Source: Siphonodentalium dalli | Taxonomy: Eukaryota > Mollusca > Scaphopoda > Gadilida > Siphonodentaliidae | Length of the DNA stretch: 64,000 nucleotides | Assembly: GCA_032622095.1 (NCBI GenBank) | Contig: CP136069.1 | Location: forward strand, 201,052,690 to 201,116,689 | Direction of reading: 5' to 3' | Part shown: in pieces, positions 58,513-64,000 of the stretch | Layout: every line of letters begins with the position of its first letter | How positions within the stretch are numbered: the first letter of the stretch is position 1 | The notes under the pieces: generated by a model | Database searches by the model: none | What the model was told of the DNA's origin: nothing | What the model saw: only the letters and a program-made list of their open reading frames with translations | Translations under genes and position numbers: made by a program

Positions 58513-58596
58513 CTCTTCAATTGACAGGGCATGAGGATCTTTGGAATGATTCCAAGCCACCTCTCCCGCATCAATGACATGAGGATTTTTCGAAAA
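58513..58596 (-). CDS. Candidate exon X4 (84 nt)
   Basis: FSKNPHVIDAGEVAWNHSKD, then PHALSIEE; acceptor TATGCTCAG, donor GTGACT. Most upstream of the four on its strand; the 61144-61225 piece ends in the phase it accepts. Confidence 0.35.
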
Positions 58597-59137
58597 CTGA
58601 GCATATATTAAATTTATCGTTTTTATCTGTTTTGAACTTTTGACGAGACAGCACTGTCAGATAAGTACTGTTAAAATTTACAAAAGAAGTTACAAGTAAA
58701 AGTGGGACCAGCAATTTCTGTTGCGTTACATGTACGGTAGTTAGGATACCACCAGTCATTGAACAGGAATCACTTCTCTATTACTTTCATGGTGTATCAT
58801 GGCAATTAAGATTCAGTATCAATGCTTACATTACAATTCAGAAGCAGAACACACAGAACACTGATAAGGTGTCATCACACCAAACACAAAGATTATATAT
58901 GGTCTCTTTGATGTTATTTAATTGTTCACCCCACTGACTTATCCTATTTTCAGTAGATAAATAAACCCATATTATATTAAACTGACATCGTTTTTCAATA
59001 CAATGTTACCACCATTACTTTGATAGAGGAAAGTTTATTCTCAAAGAGTATAATTATTTTACATGAACTTTATTTTAATGGTATATAACTATATATCTAA
59101 CAAATGAAGCTGAAAATTCATATTTCATGTGCTGCAG

Positions 59138-59240
59138 GAGCCTTCAAGCTCTGGTAGACACTACAACAACAGTTGAGGCACAAGCAGACATGTTCACTGG
59201 AGAAATGTTATTAGATAGTCCACTTCAGCTGTTTCAGTCA
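59138..59240 (+). CDS. Candidate exon of the plus-strand gene
   Basis: Good acceptor (TTTCATGTGCTGCAG). One leading base, then SLQALVDTTTTVEAQADMFT, GEMLLDSPLQLFQS in 34 codons to a weak donor TCA/GTTAAT. It leaves phase 0, as needed by the 60130 exon. If the donor is not used, the frame ends at TAA 59259-59261 (VNKLEE) and this is a terminal exon. No family recognised. Confidence 0.45.
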
Positions 59241-59711
59241 GTTAATAAATTAGAGGAATAATAGTATGACCACTGCTCCAATCCTGTAGTTAGCCAAAAT
59301 CAAGGCTTCTTTTACCATGATTTTAATGAACAGAGAACAGAAAATTCCTTAGTTGAATATTGTCAGATCACCAATTACAATAATGTGACTTATCATCCAT
59401 CCTCCTTCACAATAACATATTACATGGTAATTTACAAAGCATGTGTATGATATTACACGGCTGAAGATTGTCACACATTTGAGAACTGGTCCATAAATAC
59501 TGTTTGTCATCCACCTTGAATGGGAAATTCAACTCATGGCATTTTGAAGCTACAAATAGTAACATAGCATTACTGTATGGTAGACCTCTACTTCCTGATA
59601 TTTCACATTTTACATCTTGAAAAAATAAATATATGGAGTCAGAATTTTAACTCATTTTTGATGTATGTCATGGTTTGAACTGAACAAAATCTATTATAGC
59701 ATGGATCTTAA

Positions 59712-60104
59712 AGGTACTCAATCTGATTAAGCACCCCTAAATTACTATTTCTTCGGCTTCAGGGGTTAAAAAAATAAATAATTTGAGTCGAGGAACCCAT
59801 CCATCAAAGCTCAGAATGATCAGATCTTGATTTTGTTTTTAATTTGTAATTTTCTCGAGATGTGTACTAATAATTGCAACAAAAACATTTATTCAAACAG
59901 ACGAAGATGGATAACTCTAAAATGAAGCACTGAGAACTTCCTTTTGACGGCATGTTCTGGGCCAGAAACAAGGGATAACAAAACTTCAAAAAATGATATC
60001 TGATCACTCTGAGGGTTGATGCGTCGGTTACTCGACTCGAATCAATTATTTTTTTTACCTCAGAAGCCAAAGTCATTTATGAGGGTCTAATCGGATTGAG
60101 ACCT
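59712..60104. mobile_element. T2/Kolobok-like MITE next to a splice acceptor
   Basis: TTAA at 59708-59711 and 60105-60108; ends AGGTACTCAATCTGATTAAG and CTAATCGGATTGAGACCT (one base lost). The right target duplication lies about 20 bp upstream of the acceptor AG at 60128-60129. Confidence 0.85.
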
Positions 60105-60129
60105 TTAACATTTAACCAACCATTTTCAG

Positions 60130-60286
60130 GCATACATCCCGCCACTTGTTGATGAAAATCCACAAATCAGGTTCCAGCTATCTAGGTCACTTGTACCAAT
60201 GTTATTCATATGTCCCAAACATGAAATGACACACTCTATGATTTCCACGCTTCAATTTAAAGATGAATTATCTGTTCCCACAACAA
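60130..60286 (+). CDS. Candidate exon of the plus-strand gene (157 nt)
   Basis: Acceptor ACCAACCATTTTCAG and donor CAA/GTATAT. Phase 0 frame of 52 codons plus one base: AYIPPLVDENPQIRFQLSRS, LVPMLFICPKHEMTHSMIST, LQFKDELSVPTT. The first third has the look of a helical (HEAT-like) repeat, a weak impression only. The best single host-exon candidate in this part: long open frame, good splice sites, phase fit both sides. Confidence 0.5.
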
Positions 60287-60862
60287 GTATATAGTTTCCT
60301 CGGTATAGCATAAGAGAAATGAATCAAAAACACCTACCTGGGAACACTACTATCAATTCATATTTATTTCCTTATATAATGTGACTATCAAGTTGCCCTG
60401 TGTGACATACATTTGTCACTATTTTTAGAAATAGTTAATGCTCAGAACAAACACGAGCTGTAAACTGTTTAAGTATAATCAATATTAAGTATGCATCAGA
60501 TAAGTGCACAATTGTTTGCCTACTCCAAGTGCAGGTGTTGTTTGGTTTTGTATTTACTACACACCAATATTCAATCAAGTAATAATATGTATCCACTATC
60601 TAGGCAAGTTAGTTATATATTGAACATGGCAAGAAATTAAATTAATTCTCTGGTACTGGATAGGCTTTCATGCATGATGTCAAATATGTTGCGAGTCTCA
60701 ATGACATCAGGATTGCACTATCGTGGACAAGCTAAAAATTTATACCAACAATGTAATTGAATTTACGAAATAGACCAAAATATTGCAGCTGTGTAATTAG
60801 ATGTAAAATAAAATAAAGCTTTATTCCACACCTATTGACTATTCAACCAAATCTCATCATAG

Positions 60863-61036
60863 AATACCTATTATTTTATGCCTCTAGTGGAATAGAAGCC
60901 AGAACTATTTTTGTTGATGTTGTCACCAAGACAGGTGATAAACAGCTATTAAAGGTACATTTAGTATGTCAACAACCAGCTTCAGGTGATGTCCCAATCA
61001 TAACCGGTTATCCATCAGACTTAAATCACAATAAAG
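60863..61036 (+). CDS. Candidate exon of the plus-strand gene (174 nt)
   Basis: Acceptor AATCTCATCATAG, donor AAAG/GTAGCT. Completing the codon left by 60130 (A + AA) it reads K-YLLFYASSGIEARTIFVDVV, TKTGDKQLLKVHLVCQQPAS, then GDVPIITGYPSDLNHNK, leaving one base. An internal donor at 60955 (GTACAT) would give a shorter form in phase 0. The alternating hydrophobic pattern suggests beta strands, perhaps an Ig- or MSP-like fold; that is speculation. Confidence 0.45.
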
Positions 61037-61143
61037 GTAGCTGACTCATGGATTGACACAACCGTGTAGAATAAATACAGAACACAACTTGTACCATAAT
61101 CTCAAATATTTTATCAAAATCATGGTGGACAGTGAATAATTAC

Positions 61144-61225
61144 ATTCTGCTCGAGTTTTTCTGTCACAAAATATATCCATGCACCTTCTGCAACGAGTTC
61201 ACTTGATGAAAGATTCTCGATGACA
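61144..61225 (-). CDS. Candidate minus-strand exon (82 nt)
   Basis: Acceptor TTACCCCTAG, donor AAT/GTAATT. After one base: VIENLSSSELVAEGAWIYFV, then TEKLEQN in 27 codons, leaving phase 0, which fits any of the 84-nt X pieces. It lies inside the long intron of the plus-strand chain, so genes on both strands would interleave here, or one set is wrong. Confidence 0.3.
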
Positions 61226-61462
61226 CTAGGGGTAACTTAATTTTAGGATCCTGCAAATATTAAAATAAATCATATTCAATTAAACATGCTGCTGCATGAG
61301 TATATGATTCATATTCGATTCAACATCAGCAAAGAATATATCTATATAATATCCCTGTTGAGCTTCGCAGTGCTAAAATGAGTGTTCCGTAAGAAGCACA
61401 CATCGATGGCATTGAAGTAGAGTCATACGCACCCCCTCGTTATGAGAGTAGTTCATCTGGAT

Positions 61463-61491
61463 GATTGATTTCAGCATCCTGACCGACTGTA
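61463..61491. repeat. 29-bp fragment of the SINE body
   Basis: GATTGATTTCAGCATCCTGA, CCGACTGTA is identical to 62238-62266 within the SINE. The rest of the SINE is absent here. Confidence 0.7.
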
Positions 61492-62037
61492 CATGTGCAT
61501 GTAGGTTGTAATACATGTGAATCCGATCATGTAGCCCCAAAGCCCCGCAAAATTAAAAGATTAGTTGAAATGCAAAGTAACATCATTATATTTTACTCAC
61601 AGACACAGACTGCCATTGGAAATGTTTTGTCCTCTCACAAATGCCAGATTTATGGCGAAGTTGTCTTGCAGCAAATTCAGAGGATCACATCACTCATTCT
61701 TACGATAAGCTGAGGTTATCTGCAAAAATTAGTAAACACTTATTACAATATAGTTTTCATCAGAAAAAGCTATTACTCAGACTAGTTATTTAATTGCAAT
61801 TGTATACATACACATGAAATCTGAAAATTGGCCACAGCAATAACTTCCAGGGCTATAAAATCACATATGTACTTCACCAACATTCATCAGGGACGTGAAT
61901 GGAGCGTCTCCATTGGGGAGGGATGCACCTTGAATTTGAAATGTATAAAGCCACTCTTCCCACACCCACCTCCTAAAATATCCAACACATGTTGTATTAT
62001 ATCAGACAAGAAGTCAAATTTGTTTTCAAGTTGGAGC

Positions 62038-62330
62038 AGGGGCCCCCGGTGGTCGAATCGGTAGAGTGCCAGGTGTATTACACCGTCACAGGCGGTCCAA
62101 CGCTGACGAAGCTGGTTCAAACCCCGTCATAGGAAGGGTGACTGGAATCGTGTATCTGGGCAAGTTTGTTAGTTGCTTTCTGGGGGTTGGTGGTTTCTAC
62201 ACGCAGTGGGACGATTTCTTGGTGAAGTCAAGCCTCTGATTGATTTCAGCATCCTGACCGACTGTAAAATTGAATACGTCAGGTGTGGCCTAGCGCTGGA
62301 ATGACGATAAACCCTAATAAACCAAACCAA
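62038..62330 (+). mobile_element. tRNA-derived SINE with 12-bp target duplication
   Basis: TCAAGTTGGAGC stands at 62026-62037 and 62331-62342. The head has RNA polymerase III boxes: A box TGGTCGAATCGG (62050-62061) and B box GGTTCAAACCC (62114-62124), spaced as in a tRNA. A 200-bp unrelated body follows and a short A-rich tail (ATAAACCCTAATAAACCAAA). It is copied by a LINE in trans. The perfect duplication indicates a fairly recent insertion, in the intron between 61036 and 63917. Confidence 0.9.
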
Positions 62331-62778
62331 TCAAGTTGGAGCCAGTTAAAATTGTGAATTGGAACATAAGTACCACTAGAATGTCTGCTGAACAGTCTCT
62401 TTAACGACACTAACTTATGATGAACTTATCTTGGCCATTTATGTCGCAAGCATCCATAGCGACTCAACTCAAATGTTGAGTTATGTTCTGCATGAAACGG
62501 GAAAAAAAGAAGATAAAATAAAAAAGAGTATTCTCTGTATATGAGCTTTGGTAGCAAGTAAAGTGCAAGTGTACTCTGACCGACTTTAAATTCGCAGGTG
62601 CACATATTCCCATGGTAATAAATATCTGTGCCATTTAAAAAAAATTAACAAAAAATGTAGGAATAATGCAGTTTCCCATGGTACTAAATGTCTGAAAGTT
62701 TTGAAACAATTGACCAAAAATTATAGGAACAAAAGCTCAAACTAATACCCCTGTATAATCTATTGACAATCATCTTAA

Positions 62779-63123
62779 AGGTACTCAATTGGATAAAACT
62801 CCTCTCAATTACTATTTCAATGGCTTCGCTGGCTTCGGGGGTAAAAACTATTTGATTCGAGTCGAGGAAGGCACCCATCAAAGCTCAGATTTATTAGATA
62901 TCGATTTTAGAAATCTATTATTTGTCATTATCTGGAATACTAAATTCCATTGAACAAAATGTTGCTATACAACAGATTTTGGGCAATTATATACGATAGT
63001 TCACAGTCGTTAGCATTATTTTTGGATAATTATTTGATTCTGATAACTAAAGTGACCTTTGATAAAATTTTGTTGTTGTTGGAATCTGTTGAGATGGGGA
63101 CCCTCTTATCGGATTGAGTACCT
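62779..63123. mobile_element. T2/Kolobok-like MITE
   Basis: Perfect TTAA on both sides (62775-62778, 63124-63127). Ends AGGTACTCAATTGGATAAAA and TATCGGATTGAGTACCT. Internal TTCGAGTCGAGGAAGGCACC, ATCAAAGCTCAGA shared with the 43453 and 59712 copies. Confidence 0.85.
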
Positions 63124-63129
63124 TTAAGT

Positions 63130-63916
63130 CAAAAAGGGGGATAACTAAAAACAATTGGACAGACTTCATAATCACAGGTCCACAGGTTATCATTGTGGTT
63201 GCTTCTGTGCCAAGTTTCATGGAAAATGATTAAAAATGACTGAGAAATACTCTGCACAAATTTGTGTCCATGGACAGAAGGAGGGCTAAGATGTTTCCAG
63301 TATAACCCCCCACAACTTGCAGGGGGAGGGGGTATAATAATAATTTTCGAGGGCATTAAATAATGTCCCGACAGTCAAGGACCACAAATAGGTCCAAGGC
63401 CTTTCAATAAAACATAACACTCATGCATGTTATTATTATTAGTACAACTCCGTCAGTGTGTGATCGGTGACACAGAATTCACTGGGCCGTGTGAGAACAT
63501 TTGAAATTTGAACATACAAATTGCAAAATCCTATAGCATCTATTGAGTAGCCTCAAGGTTTTAGAAACTTCAGACCTGACCTGTTGGTCTAACACAAACT
63601 ATTCCACACTAATAGATTGTTTGATAATCAATCTACAAAAAGATTTCAACCTATTGATTCTTGTGAAATTTCCGACTATAAATGTTCATGTCTGGAATTA
63701 AACGATATTTAGAACAGTTGAAAATTTTTACCAAGGTTGATGGACATAGGTTAATTGTAGCATTACCAGTCTCTCCCCCGGCTATAGGCTGATATGATAT
63801 TCGCCGGACATTCGAATGATATACTTCAAATGATACCCTTTTGCTGTATACATTGGTCTTTATATCCAGTGATTCTGTCAGGCTACTTTATGCAAGTCGA
63901 ATTCCTGTTTTCACAG
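63130..63916. other. Proposed intron, nothing recognised
   Basis: Pyrimidine-rich just before the acceptor at 63916; otherwise unassigned. Confidence 0.45.
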
Positions 63917-64000
63917 ACCTGCGACTGACGCGTGCGACAACTGAGCTTGTGGCTGATGCAGTTAAACCCGTTCGATTTAAAAATGTGCTTAACTGTGTCA
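63917..64000 (+). CDS. Candidate exon of the plus-strand gene, cut by window end
   Basis: Strong acceptor TTCCTGTTTTCACAG. With the base left by 60863-61036 (G + AC = Asp) the frame reads D-LRLTRATTELVADAVKPV, RFKNVLNCV to the edge with no stop. Higher GC and codon-like regularity than the surrounding intron. Not recognised. Confidence 0.45.

Noticed and set aside
61603-61713. Possible exon after TTTTACTCACAG reading TQTAIGNVLSSHKCQIYGEV
   Set aside because: Open for 36 codons to a TGA but no usable donor, and it competes with the in-phase join from 61036 to 63917. An alternative 3' end cannot be excluded.
62038-62130. Functional tRNA gene
   Set aside because: Pol III A and B boxes are present, but the sequence does not fold as a full cloverleaf with acceptor stem and continues into a SINE body with target duplication.

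Overview
This 64 kb window is eukaryotic. It has no operon layout, no long intact ORF outside tandem repeats, several exon-sized coding pieces bounded by AG...GT signals, a tRNA-derived SINE, non-LTR retrotransposon remains, many short inverted-repeat DNA elements (MITEs), foldback elements and several kilobase-scale minisatellites. The base composition is AT-rich. The mix fits a repeat-rich invertebrate, possibly a lophotrochozoan such as a mollusc, but the organism is an inference.

Left part (0.4-10.5 kb): five minus-strand exon-like pieces (10423-10502, 9480-9595, 7660-7699, 7411-7494, 409-532) look like one secreted protein gene: a Cys-rich module, a second Cys-bearing stretch, an Arg/Gln-rich linker and a Gly/Met-rich C-terminus. 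The first four join in phase; at least one exon before the last is missing. Its introns hold a 57-bp minisatellite, MITEs and a LINE fragment.

Middle (11-56 kb): almost all repeats. There is a 26-bp satellite (about 125 copies), a three-layer nest of transposons at 18.9-22.4 kb ending in an A-B-A-B-A tandem, a 4.3-kb foldback with a minisatellite loop at 24.1-28.4 kb, a decayed Jockey/CR1-like LINE at 29-31 kb, a satellite of roughly 100 units at 31.7-34.6 kb, perfect or near-perfect palindromes at 35.1 and 51.0 kb, a second foldback at 40.9-42.4 kb, a GC-rich satellite at 44.2-46.1 kb and a 48-bp minisatellite at 46.9 kb. Target-site duplications place many elements in families: piggyBac-like (TTAA), hAT-like (7-8 bp), T2/Kolobok-like (TTAAAGG) and possibly PIF/Harbinger (TAA).

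Right part (57-64 kb): a plus-strand chain of exon-like pieces (57956-58062, 59138-59240, 60130-60286, 60863-61036, 63917 to the edge) joins in phase at all four junctions. It is interleaved with tandem and inverted copies of exon-like ORFs on the minus strand: four exactly 84-nt copies, two 104-nt copies and one 82-nt piece. Two T2-like MITEs and a SINE with a 12-bp target duplication lie in the introns. I do not recognise the protein.

The most unusual signal is a near-perfect palindrome of about 70 bp, usually present as two inverted copies, found inside at least three unrelated MITE families and once without an outer element. It behaves like a portable hairpin module. Second is the duplicated, strand-switched exon cluster at 57-58.6 kb.
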